64,000 nt of DNA from assembly GCA_029339505.1 (NCBI GenBank), contig JAQISU010000210.1, positions 15,355,001 through 15,419,000 of the forward strand, in the 5' to 3' direction. Positions within the stretch are counted from its first letter, which is position 1. The number at the start of each line of letters is the position of its first letter. Source of the DNA: Unio delphinus (Eukaryota; Mollusca; Bivalvia; Unionida; Unionidae). A program made the translations under genes and the position numbers. Of this stretch, positions 12,716 through 63,034 are shown one piece after another. The notes beneath the pieces are model-generated. The model was not told where the DNA came from. It did no database searches and worked only from the letters and a program-made list of their open reading frames with translations.

Positions 12716-13499
12716 CCATGTGAAAGTGGAGCACATTACAATAAATCAGTACTGTATACAAACCTTGGAAAATCACATCGGAATTTAAAGTCAATAAAAG
12801 GTTAAATTAATATAAACATGTATTGGATCAATAAAAATTATGTTATGAAGGTTTGTTTCGATTCATATCCCAAGTGTTTACAAATGCTAAACCTATAAAA
12901 CGTACCAAAATGGGCCTGAAAGTCTCATCAGGTTATTTCAAAATATTAAAAATATGTCCATAAATATAAATTCCTCAATGTCTATGTATCAAATTTGAAA
13001 ATAAGTTATCAATTAGAATTACTTTCAAAAAGCATGTTACATATTTCCTGAAATCAGAGAATGGTGATTTTAATTATAGTATGTAGAGCAAATTTTTAAT
13101 TAAATAGTCGAAGAATAAAATTTTAAAAAAGTCATTTACAAAAGTATCATGCTTCTATATTTAGATTAAAGCTGGCAATGCAATTTTATTTAGCATATGT
13201 TATCTGGAACTGTACAATACTTTTAGAACAGTATGGATTTGGGTGTAGGTCTTTAGAAATTGCTATTCTTTGCTAAAATATGTGGAAATTTAGTCCAATA
13301 CAGTATACACATATCTTTAAATTTCCTTCAATGCGATGTTGTGAAACTTCTTTAAGTGCTTTCATTCTAGCAAGACTGGAAAGCTCCTTTGAAATACAAC
13401 CTAACATATTCACAGTACATTGGCAAGGTTTGTAAAAAGGCAACATTTAACACAGGGGCTCATACATTTACATGTATCAGACAATTGCACAAGATTGCA
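12716..13499. other. AT-rich sequence separating the two LINE pieces
   Basis: No gene recognised. The sequence does not read as LINE ORF2 in any frame. Confidence 0.5.
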
Positions 13500-15878
13500 C
13501 CTTTTAACTAGGTCATCAATATGAGATACCCACGTTAGGTGTTCATCTTAGTACATACCCAGAAATTTGGCTATTTTAACGAATTTAATTTGATTATTTT
13601 GAATTTGGAGGTTGGGGTATAATATGTTTTATCTATAAGGTGAGAACAATACAGCTACCGTCTTTTGGTGCGACAGTTTAAATCCCCATTTGTCAGCCCA
13701 TTTACCTATGTTATTTAGACTTGTTTTTATTTCAGCCATATGAGTGTGGTTGGAGGGGTTTCATGCTCTCCATAGTCCACTATCATCTGCAAATTGTGAT
13801 AATCCTATCGAGGGTGAGGCTAGATTAGAGTCAAGATCATTAATCATGAGGTTGAAGAGGGTGGGGCTAAGGACACTGCCTTGGGGAGTGCCATTTTCAA
13901 GGGAGTGTTCTTCAGAATAAGTAGCCCCTACCCTAGTTATAATTTTGCGGTCTGTTAAAAGTTTTGTATAAAATTAAATATGCGACCAGTAATGCCATAA
14001 TGATTGTATTTGGCTATTAATCCTTTGGTCCACACGAAATCAAACGCTTTTTCAAGATCTAGAAAAACAGCAATTAAGTTTCTATTAGTCTTCTGTTATT
14101 ATTAAATGCTAATTTAATGGCGGACTCCAATTTAATTAATTGATCCGCGGTAGATCTTTTATTTCTAAAACCACATTCGTTTGGAGATATCAAGTTATTG
14201 CTCTCCAGGTGGTGTTTTAGTCAGTTAGTGATAATTGTTTCCATGATTTTGCAGATATTGTTGGTAAGTGAAATTGGTCTATATGAGTTAATGTTAGTCC
14301 TATCTTTGTTAGGTTTCAAAATGGGGATAACTATCGCCGTTTTCCATTTTTTGGGTAGCTCCCCTGTTTGCCAAATTATGTTTAGCATGTTTATTATTAT
14401 CATAACCATATTGCTAGGTAGGTTTTTATATATTATGTAACCTATTTGATCTTCCCAAGGTGAAGTTTCATGTTTGGATTTGAGCGCCTGGGACCATTCA
14501 TATATGGTAATATCTTTGTTGAGTGATTTATTTATGGGTCCCTGTTCTTGAAATAGGTGGCAGAAGTTAATTTCAGTTTTAGTTCTATGGTTCTGGAATT
14601 CAGTAGTGTGGTTAGTATTGCTGCTCATATTTTGAAAATGTTTTGCAAATGATTCAGCTTGTTCATTTTGATTGCAGGTATTATTGATTTTTGGGGTGCC
14701 ATTTATGTTCTTTCCCTTTATGGCCCTGATTTTATCCCACACTTGTTTAGAGTTAGTTCTAAAATTAATAGTGTTGCAGTATTATTGCAAAGTTTTTTCT
14801 TTAGACTGTTTTATTAGATATTTGAGCTTGTTATCAAAATTTTTGTACTCTTGGAAGTGAGTAGTAATATTTGATCTTTTAAATTTATTTAAAGCTCTAA
14901 TTTTGTCCTGTCTAGTTCGTTTAATTTCTTCTGTCCACCATGGCACTCTAAGTTGTCTTGGTTTCCCACTAGTTTTGGGGATAGAGTTGGTGGCAGCTTG
15001 AGTTATGGCCTTAGTTAGGTTATCATTGTAGATGTCAATATCTTTGGATTCTATATCTGACGGGCTAACATTACTGAGTATTTCCCGAAAAGTTTCCAAA
15101 TCAGCTTTTGAGTAGTTCCACCTGGGTATGTTATCATTGAGTTCGCACTGAACAGTCATCTGTAGAATGCTGATTATTGGGAAGTGGTCGCTCCCCGTGG
15201 GGTCAGATTGCTCCACCTCCCATTTAGCCACTTGTGCCAGTCTGGGTGTGCCTAGGGTGAGATCAATGGAGGACAGGGTGCCGTCGACCGGACTAAGTCT
15301 TGTCTTAGAACCATCATTAAGGATAATAAGGGTGGAGTCGTTGATCCATTCTTCCACCCAAGTACCCTTCCTATCCGTCACCTCTCCCCCTCCTATAGCT
15401 TCTTATGGACATTAAAGTCTCCACAGAGGATTGCAAGCCCGGTCCCAATGAGTTTGGTTATTTCTTTAAACGCTAATTTATGTTTAAGCTTAGTACCCCC
15501 TCCTGGGTCATATACGTTTATGATTTGTAATTGATGGTTTTCTGTATTGACTAATAGGGATTGTATTTCTATTAGTGTGTTACTAATTTCCTTGGATGTT
15601 ATAGGTAGTAGCGTAACAGATGGTAGAGTGTTTTTGTTTATAAATATGGCTAAACCACCCCCCTGACCTTCCTTTCGATGTTGGAAATAGCCATGAGAGT
15701 ATCCTTGTATTGATGGCAATGTTTTCGAACTTGCAGAAAGTTTAGTTTCTTGAATGCTAATGATGTCAGGTTTATAGCTAGAGTTAATTATTTTGAGTTT
15801 AAGTTCGTTAATATTTCCTGACAATCTTCTTGCATTCCATTGCCATATAATAACGTCCCTTTGAGCTGAATTAGCCAT
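13500..15878 (-). mobile_element. I-superfamily LINE 5' piece: endonuclease and reverse transcriptase, broken
   Basis: The element reads on the minus strand. From 15878, MANSAQRDVIIWQWNARRLS opens an apurinic/apyrimidinic endonuclease with IQETKL and ILCGDFNVH motifs. A frameshift at about 15390 moves the frame, and the domain continues to GSDHFPI near 15180. After a stop near 14780 the reverse transcriptase follows: IPILKPNKD and NSYRPISLTN near 14310-14260, motif A VFLDLEKAFD near 14060, and motif C in SQFADDSGLW near 13800. Homology ends near 13500 in the RT thumb (AKFLGM, HIDDLVK). Frame changes and stops make it inactive. With the RNase H piece at 10.05-10.7 kb it resembles an I-clade element. 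Confidence 0.88.
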
Positions 15879-15909
15879 TTTTTTTAGGGTCGTTTATTGT
15901 AATCTGGTG

Positions 15910-16203
15910 TTAAATTTGGGTGCGAACATTATTGATTGATGATACAATAGATTTATGTGTTATTGTGTCAAAGTTGATATCCTCAATCAATTTGTTCTGT
16001 CGAGTGATGACGTCACCCAAATCTTGGAATTTATCAGCCTGATGGTTTGTTTTGTTTGTATTGTTGTTATTGAGAATATCGTTTGTTATTTTCGATTTGG
16101 GTTGCTTCATCTCACGTTGTTTATATAAATATTTAGCCCATATATCACATTGGTAATTGTCGTGAGTTATTTGAAATATATGTAGAATCACCGCTACCCC
16201 CAT
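15910..16203 (-). mobile_element. possible ORF1 remnant of the LINE
   Basis: A 97-codon minus-strand frame lies immediately upstream of the endonuclease start. It is rich in Lys, Asn and Gln and ends KSIVSSINNVRTQI. Position suggests the C-terminal end of LINE ORF1, but no zinc knuckle or RRM signature is visible. Confidence 0.27.
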
Positions 16204-16775
16204 TAACCCTACTTTATTCTCAGCAATTTAGTTATTTTTTTAATGTAATAGTTACAAAACAGTACAAGGTTGCATTTATAAAATGCAAGAAAATACTATT
16301 ATTTTAAAACTATTTTATATTATTTTTATTAGTTGTAGTTACAATCATATATGGTAATTAATAGGAGTTACTTGAAACTTACGTAAAATCTCATCTACCC
16401 CTTTAGCCCTACTCTATTCTGATTTATCTTTATCATTTTTGACTCTAACGTATTGTTTATAGTTCGTTCTACATATCATAGCAACATTTTTATATCTTTT
16501 TACTCAGTAAATATTCTGGTCATCGTCATTCAATGTAGCTAAAAATATGTCATTCTTTTTGAAAACATCGTGTGACATGATTTAGTCATTTTGAGGAACA
16601 AATAGTAATATTAATACAAAATATACGATTATTACGATATGGTGGTGGTGTGTAAAATTACGAATGTTTTAGGTCAGAAATAGATATATAGATGTGTAAA
16701 AATGCATATAACGTTGTTTAATAAATGTATATGTCTATATTTTATTACTCTATGTCATTGTTTTAGGTCAGAAAT

Positions 16776-16823
<48 letters not shown>

Positions 16824-16914
16824 TTACGTTTGTTTGGCATTGTTTACTAAAATTATATATGTCTGTATTTTGTGTGTTCCGTATCCTGATGTAAGTTATA
16901 TTTTTTATTCGCAG
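16204..16914. other. upstream flank or intron before the propeller exon
   Basis: AT-rich, with an (AT)n tract at about 16769-16819. GTTTTAGGTCAGAAATAGATATA occurs twice (near 16666 and 16761) and makes a short direct repeat. The tract TTTTTTATTCGCAG at its end is the acceptor for exon E1. Confidence 0.6.
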
Positions 16915-56315
<39,401 letters not shown>

Positions 56316-56358
56316 CGACAAATTAAGAATGATCATGAAGCAAAGTGAAGAGATACAC
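56316..56358 (+). pseudogene. possible frame-displaced continuation of E10
   Basis: The frame that opens at about 56293 reads MKPVSDKLRMIMKQSEEIH, Lys/Glu/Met-rich and coiled-coil-like. It ends in phase 0 at a consensus donor GTAAGT. Coiled coils often follow HEPN domains in proteins of this kind. If real, the E10 stop results from a one-base insertion or two-base deletion upstream. No following exon was found in the window. Confidence 0.4.
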
Positions 56359-56496
56359 GTAAGTATAAAACATGCGAAATATGATGTAAGTTTATTTAAA
56401 GACATCATATACTTACTATCTTTTCCAGCTGTTTTAATATTGGGGTCTGATTTGGACTTTAAGAATATTTCAGTCATATCATTATAATGTCTGCAG

Positions 56497-56665
56497 ATTG
56501 GCAGTTTATAGTGATAGCTAGCTCTGAGGCATTATGCCGCATACATGTAGCATCATGCCTCACCCAATCACATTATCCTGACACCAAGATGATCTGTCCT
56601 AGCACTAAACTCTTAATGCTGATCAACAAGCAAGGATATTGCTAGTACCAGTTGTATAAGTCTGG
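56497..56665 (-). mobile_element. tRNA-derived SINE, family A, 3' part
   Basis: On the plus strand it shows GGCAGTTTATAGTGATAGCT, ATACATGTAGCATCATGCC, CACATTATCCTGACACCA and CTCTTAATGCTGA, all shared with 8831-9094. The head is missing: the element is cut at GTATAAGTCT and joined to the integrase fragment. Confidence 0.8.
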
Positions 56666-57083
56666 CATGGCAGGACACCTAGGTAAGTCTAAGACCACTA
56701 GTAGGGTAGTCGCTGAATTCTACTGGCCCGGTGTTTATGGCGATATCACACGGTTCTGTATGTCGTGCGACGTATGTCAGAAAACCGTATGTAAGGGAAG
56801 GGTCACAAGGGTGCCCTTAGGACAGATGCCATTAATAGATACACCGTTTAAAAGAGTGGCAGTAGATATTGTAGGACCAATACACCCAGTTACCGAAAGA
56901 AAGAATCGGTATATTCTTACTCTGGTTGATTATGCGACCAGATACCCCGAAGCCGTAGCGTTACCAACTATTGAAACGGAAAGGGTAGCTGAAGCATTAG
57001 TTGATATCTTCAGTAGGGTAGGGGTGCCAGAAGAAATCCTCACTGATTATGGTGCCCAATTCACCTCTGACCTCATGTTAAGG
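56666..57083 (+). mobile_element. Ty3-type retrotransposon integrase fragment
   Basis: An open frame from about 56663 encodes an H2C2 zinc-binding segment (AGHLGKSKTTSRV, then WPGVYGDI, then CMSCDVCQK) and the start of the integrase core with the first catalytic Asp in AVDIVGP and the second in LTDYGAQFTSDL. The third catalytic residue (Glu) and the rest are missing, because the sequence is cut at 57075-57083 and joined to copy 2 of the duplication. The frame is otherwise uninterrupted, so insertion was not ancient. It may be part of a Ty3/mdg4-like LTR element, but no LTR is seen. Confidence 0.9.
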
Positions 57084-57231
57084 TGATAATTCATGAAGCC
57101 ACAGTAATTGTAAATCAAGTAGTACTTAATTTGTTTATATCTCTTGGTCGTCAAAAAATCCTTTTATGAGTGAAAACTGATGATGTTATTTGCAGCTTCT
57201 CACATGAGACTTATATTGTGTTTAAAGTATG

Positions 57232-57420
57232 TTTTTTTGTTGCTGTTGTTGTAGGGTTAACGCCATTTTAGGTTATTCATGGCGGCCGGTATTATTGGTG
57301 GAGGAATAGCACGGAAAACCCTTAGAAAGAATCACCGAGCCACGAGAAGATATTGGCAAGCTTTCTCTCATAAATATATTAGCAGAATCTTAGGCTCGAA
57401 CCCACGCAGACAGAGGTGAG
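57232..57420 (-). mobile_element. tRNA-derived SINE, family B, copy 2 counterpart
   Basis: Matches 43,780-43,965, with TTGTTGCTGTTGTTGTAGGG tail complement, GGCGGCCGGTATTATTGGTG and the B-box complement GGCTCGAACCCACGCAGAC. Confidence 0.8.
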
Positions 57421-57794
57421 TTGGCAGTAATCTTTAAAGTATGTTTTATTGCACTGACTATTATAGCTTTTTAATTTATGACCAAAATATTGGCTTAATG
57501 GAGAAATGGTATTTTTTCTAATACATAAATATAATTTGTGAGCATTTTAGTGTGACACCAAAACTGTTTTAACGAAGAAGCCTATTGATTTTTAAGTCAA
57601 TAGGTAAAGGTTAATGTTATTGTGAGTAGAATCAAAATGGTTTCTGCACAATAATATTTATTCAACATTATTCACCTGGATCATATTTCATAGCTGGCTT
57701 TCTTTTGTTGTCTGTCAGTTTTGGGACGATAGGTCAGAGGTAAACATCAATAACAAAGAGAAGAACCTGCTTTTCACATAAATCTTTGTTAAGT

Positions 57795-58005
57795 TGTTAA
57801 CGTCATTTTTCAATATATGACATGGAAACCAGTATTAGAATGCGAGAAAACCCCAGAAAGAATAACCAATCCAATAAAAGCTTCTGGTAAGCTTTCTCAC
57901 ATACCCACATTGGCTGAGCCCAAGGCCTGAACCCACGCAGACAGAGGTGAGATGGCAGTGATCCGTAATGGATAGCGCTTTAAACCCCTCGGCCACTCAT
58001 GGGCC
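57795..58005 (-). mobile_element. tRNA-derived SINE, family B, longer copy
   Basis: Matches 44,398-44,570 and continues through CAGTGATCCGTAATGGATAG, CTTTAAACCCCTCGGCCA and CTCATGGGCCCCC, the complement of the tRNA-like head. This part is missing from the copy 1 counterpart. Confidence 0.8.
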
Positions 58006-58509
58006 CCCTCAATTATGTACATAGAAGACCATTAAGCATGGCACATGTATGTATATAATGTTCCATTCATTGTGCTGTAGCTTTTATATCATATATAGTT
58101 TAGTACTACATGGAATTAACTGTTTGAAGGTATATATCTTTCAAAATTCATTTTCTCAAATTATAACGATGCAAAGTGATAGGCACTAATGGCTATTTAC
58201 TTTCAAACTTGCAGTTGGAAACAAAAAACAATACAATGTTAACAGATTTATTCTATTGACCAGAATTGATATCAAGTGAACGTGGCAGATGTGAAGTTTA
58301 GATTAAAATATGTATGTGTACAATATGTATTGGTATAGGTGGTGCAGTGATCATTTCGTTTTGGTATTGCTTTGCTGCTAAAAATGACAATTAGAAATAA
58401 AAGGCCAAAAATCAAGACCAGATCAGGTGACATATGAATGAATCTTAGATTATACAACATCAAACTTTTCTTACCTATTCCAATTGCATTGAAATACTGC
58501 TACTTTCAG

Positions 58510-58679
58510 CATTGAAATTTTGAGAGAGAACATTGTGCTGGATCCAACGTGGTTGATTGATGCTTTGAAGACCCTAATCAATGCTCACCCTGACTTACCA
58601 GAAGGTCCTGTGGACAATGTTGTCTCACAGAAATGGTCCGACTTCAAAGGAAAAGGAATCCTTAGTTCAGAACTTATCG
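58510..58679 (+). pseudogene. second copy of COR exon E7 (E7')
   Basis: Same splice phases and length as 44997-45166. Relative to E7 it has one silent change (GTA to GTG) and three amino-acid changes by eye (Arg to His in INARPDL, His to Gln and Pro to Ser in SHKWPDF). The frame is intact. It lies beyond the last exon of the gene, with no E6-like exon before it, so whether it is expressed is unclear. It may belong to a second gene copy continuing past the window or be a stranded duplicate. Confidence 0.85.
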
Positions 58680-59082
58680 GTTTGTACATGTCTTATTTTT
58701 GTTGAGTGTTTTCAAAGTTTTTTTGTTTGTTTCCCATTTTAGCATTTTTCGATTTATTTATTCATATTTCATTTTTTTTGTAAATTAGTCCTCAAAATAT
58801 TGGACCATATATTACCAACACCTGTCTTTTGTTACCAGTTTCCAAAAGATGTCAATATGTCTTCTTGAACAGCACCAACAAAGTTAGGAGTGATATAATT
58901 TTTGCCAGTCCATTTATGTATATATTTCTCAATTCATTTTTAATACATCATAAATATCTCGGACCTTATATTATGTTATCTACACTGAGGAAAATGGTAC
59001 AAGTTTTGTTCTTGACAGAAGTAGCGTAACCATATCAAACTGTTTCCTTTGTGACTTAATTTACATTTTTGAGTATAGTCTA

Positions 59083-60276
59083 CAGACTTCCCGAAAGCTA
59101 AAAAAAAGTGTCAGACATTCGGTCTGACAAAACCTGAAAATCTGTCAGACCAAAAAAAATCTGTCAGACCGACAAAATATAACAAAATTGAGGTACATGT
59201 ATTTTGTAAAGTGTTTTATTTTCTATTTTCTAAGTGTAAATAACACATGTTAATCAATTAAAGTTAAGTCAAATTCACTGATAGTCTGTTGTAAACATGA
59301 TCAGTTTATCAAATTTGTCAAGTTCATCTTGATAGTCTAAACAGTCTTCCTCAATGTCCAAGGTCTCCTGTTCATCTCCTGAGATATCTGTACTTCAATC
59401 CATCATAAAGGCAAAAAATGCATTATACTCTAAGATTGACAGTTTTTTACTTCTCTGTCTGTGTTATACTGTGTATGAAATCTGCAGCTGCTTTGTCATT
59501 AATATTCGTATTGCATATGTCTAATTGTTTAGCTTTGTCAAGTTCACACAGCCATGTATAATCTGATAGTGGACGATTATTTTTGGCTACTGCGTGTGCA
59601 TTTCTGAACAAATGCACTAATCTACTTCTTTCAGCTGCCTTTAATTGCCTAAGTGCTTTGCCGGCTTCTGACCCTAGTTTTTCCTGAGCAGTTTTCTGTC
59701 TACATGAAACAAACTCTGATGGTTTTTTGTTGGACTTGGAAAGTTCATGATCATTTATTGTTGACATTCTAAAATTTGGACATCCGACGATAAACGCGTT
59801 TGTGTTTCGCAAATTTTCATCAGACCTCGCTTTCTCGCCGTAGAAACTGAGACACATGGCACACTGCATAACTTGCTTTATTTCATCAAATATTAACCAG
59901 TCTCTGTTTTCTTTCCATTTATCATTCAAGATTCTTTCAACCCTATGTTTTTCATAATCCTTTTTCTTTTCCTTCAATTCTTCATAAAATAGTTTTCTTT
60001 TTTTTCTTCCCTGGTTTCACTCCGTCGTAATATTTCAACGATGCCATACTGACAGGTGAGCCGCATAACTGTTTATAATAGGCGTAGCGATTGGATCGCT
60101 CAAAAGCTTGTAAGCAATGAAAATCTGTTTAACAAACTAGATTCAAGAAGGACTACTCGAGCGGTGCAGAGTGAGAAAACTGCCGGACAGTCGGTCCGAT
60201 GCCGACTAACAAACTGTCGGTCCGGGTAAAATTTTGTCGGTTATGTCCGACGGACCGACGGCTTTCGGGAAGTCTG
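59083..60276 (-). mobile_element. TIR DNA transposon, hAT-like, about 1.19 kb
   Basis: Ends are perfect 16-bp inverted repeats: CAGACTTCCCGAAAGC at 59083, and GCTTTCGGGAAGTCTG ending at 60276. Sub-terminal repeats of TCTGTCAGACC at the left and GTCGGTCCG at the right lie inside. It encodes one minus-strand protein with a hAT/ZNF862-type N-terminal region but no transposase core, so it is probably non-autonomous. A clear 8-bp target duplication was not found (flanks GTCTA and TTCTA share TCTA). Confidence 0.85.
59447..59977 (-). CDS. transposon-encoded TTF-like zinc-finger protein
   Basis: A 176-codon open frame lies wholly inside the TIR element. A Lys/Glu-rich start is followed by WLIFDEIKQVMQCAMCLSFY, then FIVGCPNFRMSTINDHELS. 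This W-x6-M-x-C-x2-C...N-x-F-x-x-G-x3-F-R-x-S-x-x-x-x-H pattern is seen at the N-terminus of ZNF862/KIAA1586-like proteins and related hAT transposases. A Leu/Lys-rich helical region follows, ending DKAAADFIHSITQTEK. The DDE/hAT dimerisation regions are absent, so it cannot transpose alone. A host or repressor role is unknown. Confidence 0.78.
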   Translation of the reverse strand: MKEKKKDYEKHRVERILNDKWKENRDWLIFDEIKQVMQCAMCLSFYGEKARSDENLRNTNAFIVGCPNFRMSTINDHELSKSNKKPSEFVSCRQKTAQEKLGSEAGKALRQLKAAERSRLVHLFRNAHAVAKNNRPLSDYTWLCELDKAKQLDICNTNINDKAAADFIHSITQTEK

Positions 60277-60599
60277 TTCTATTTTTAGATATTTGCGTTT
60301 TATACAAAATACCTTAAACGATATTTCAACAGCACCACAGACAACTTAATGGTGCTTAGTCAGTCGGCCCTGTTGACATTGGTGAAACACTGGCTTAAAG
60401 GAGAAAGGAATCCTTACTTTCAAACTTGTCAGTTGATTTCATAATTGTTCCCACATTTCAAAATGTATAGATCATCGTTATACCGTGCCGTACAAAATTT
60501 CCATTTTCCCCTTTATTTGTTTATTCATTTGTTCATTACACATATTATATCTATTATGACTTTTATTTCAGTTTTACCTCTAAATATTATTATGTGTAC

Positions 60600-60745
60600 G
60601 TTGAATTGTAGACAGTTATATATCAGTTCAACTTGAATTGTAGACAGTCATATCTCACTTTAACTTGAATTGTAGACAGTAGTATCTCACTTTAACACAA
60701 TTGTTGACGGTCATATCTCACATGAACTCGAATTGTAGACAGGCA
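60600..60745. repeat. short minisatellite, about 36-bp unit, 5 copies
   Basis: Counterpart of 46380-46520 with one more unit. Confidence 0.8.
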
Positions 60746-61626
60746 TATGTCCCTCATGAACTCAAGATTTGTACACAGATTGCATCCTTACGAGTCACAA
60801 ACTAAGCTTTTTATTATTTAAATTTTCAAGAGGTGTCATCAATAAATCTGCTTTTAAATTTTCCACATCCTGATATGCATTTAAATTTACTATGCTAGCT
60901 CAATCAACCCATCACAAAAGAATAGTCGATTAGTGTTCAGTCAATCAGTCATTACTGTGGTAAGTATCATGTGGACCTATTTGCGATGAGGAGGAATGCC
61001 AAGCTTTCAATGTTCATCATGCCAGTCTCAGATTGTACTGTCTGGACAGTTTGTATGCCATTTCACTCGATTTAAACAATCTTTGATGCATACATCTTTT
61101 CTTCAACTACACTGATTTCCTTGCTCTAAATGAAATACATTCAGACCTTTATTCAGTGAGACATGTTATGTGGCAATGATCTCCTATATTTGGTGGCAGA
61201 GATTTCTAGGAAATTCCAGTCTTCTTGCCTGTTAAATCAACCCACAAATGATAAGTCTACATCTTGCCTCATATTAAACAAGAAACAAACTTTTCCAATT
61301 AAGTGGTGCAAGGACTGTTAATGTCTTCTTACTGTTTACAAAGAAAGTTAGTTCTGATCATAATTAATTTAATGTCTTGCATTGCCAAAAAATTTAATTT
61401 GCCTTAAAGACCTCTCTGCTGTGGATCATTCCGGCCACGCACCCTCATGAGGATCTATAGGAATCCATAGTTTCTATTAAGAACAGACATTTCAGCTTTA
61501 TTAATACTGATGATTGTTGTGATTTGGTACCAGAAAATGTGAAGCAAGACAGTTTAGAATGATCTCCTTTTATGACTATTACCTGATTCTCTATAAATAA
61601 TTTAAAGGTAATCATTGAAATGAAGG

Positions 61627-61627
<1 letters not shown>

Positions 61628-61688
<61 letters not shown>
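61628..61688. repeat. (AT)n microsatellite
   Basis: Copy 2 counterpart of the AT tract at 47975-48041. Confidence 0.95.
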
Positions 61689-61690
<2 letters not shown>

Positions 61691-62149
61691 CAAGTAATTA
61701 TGTCATTTATGTCAGTGTCTTAGCAAAGTGTAGAATATAAAAATGATTCACTTCACTTCATTACTTTTTTCTCTGTTGGTTTTAATGTTTTGTTAAAAAT
61801 ACAATACTTTTATTGATATTGAAATTAAATGCAGCAACTTCACTCCAAAATTTGTGAAACTAGATTTGGTTTTGGCTATTTTAAATAAATTCGGTTTCAA
61901 AAGATGATTTATTATGAGAACGTTTTGTATATATAACATGAATGAATCGACTTCATGAATGTTGGGGTTTATTTGTTGGCTTAAACAGTTGAGGTGTCTT
62001 GAACATAAATTGTATTCATATTTGAATGAAATGCAATTACTGCAAATCCCATTTTGTGAAATCCATCACCTTCTATATGAATCTTTTTAAAATAATGTAT
62101 TATTACAACTTTCCTATTCGATCTAAAATCCATTCTTTTTCTTTCACAG

Positions 62150-62271
62150 ATGCTGTCTGGACAAAGAAGAAGTATCCAGAACTACATGCTCATAAAGATC
62201 ACATGTTGTTGATCATGGAGCAGTTAAACATTATTGCCAAACCAAGGGCATTCACTGAGATTGGCGAGAAG
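62150..62271 (+). pseudogene. second copy of COR exon E8 (E8')
   Basis: Same phases and length as 48492-48613. It differs by one amino acid (Glu to Lys in WTKEKY, giving WTKKKY) and a silent change in the His codon of HAHKDH. Its donor is GTCCGT where E8 has GTCAGT, losing the purine at +3. The frame is open. Confidence 0.85.
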
Positions 62272-62559
62272 GTCCGTTAAAATAATTGCTCAACTTTTTT
62301 TATAAATTTACTTTTTCTTTGTGCACATTTTTTACTTGTGACAGCATGAAATATTAAATGTTTTTTTAAAAAAACATCTTAATAAAAATACTGCAGTTAT
62401 AGAAATAAATACAGTAAACAATAGTTTGTAACATTAGCTACAAATTGCAAAGCATGTCAACACAAATCTCCCAAAGAACTTCCAGTTTTACCATCTATCA
62501 CTGGCTTGTCCATGTATAAATACATCTGCTTCCATGTTTTTTATCTTCTAAAAGACTAA

Positions 62560-63030
62560 TGAATACATTCACTGTAACGTCTTTGCCAAATTAACCACAT
62601 TTAGAATCTTACTACAAATGTGGAAGTGGCATATAGCTAATTTCATATCAGAATCCATGCTTTTGTTTGTACATTTATCATTCCTGTCCTCTATTCATCC
62701 TTACATTATATAGTAAATTTCATGTTATATTCAGCTGGGGAAGTGTGATTTAGCTAATTCCATATCTGTCTATTGGTTTTAATTTTAATTTATACATTAG
62801 TCATTTCTTTCCTCTTTTCATCCTTACATTATAGAATAAATTGCATGTTTTAGTCAGTTTTGGAAGGAGGATTTATCTAATTCCATATCAATCTATCCAT
62901 GCTTTTGTTATAGCTTATTTCACAATAGTATCCATGCTTTTGTTTATACATTTGTCATTTATTTCCTATGTACATCCTTACATATATAATAAATTGCATG
63001 TTTTAGTCAGTTGTGGAAGGGCGATTTAGC
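62560..63030. repeat. minisatellite, about 115-bp unit, about 4 copies, private to copy 2
   Basis: Units share CATCCTTACATTATA, AATTGCATGTTTTAGTCAG, GGAAGG and TAATTCCATATC. In copy 1 the sequence passes directly from CCAGTTTTAC to TATGACGGCAGTTTTG, so the array was inserted into copy 2 or lost from copy 1. Confidence 0.85.
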
Positions 63031-63034
63031 TTTA

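Noticed and set aside
14198..15415. Plus-strand frames at 14.2, 14.7 and 15.2 kb
   Set aside because: They are shadows of the minus-strand LINE endonuclease and reverse transcriptase, which show family motifs.
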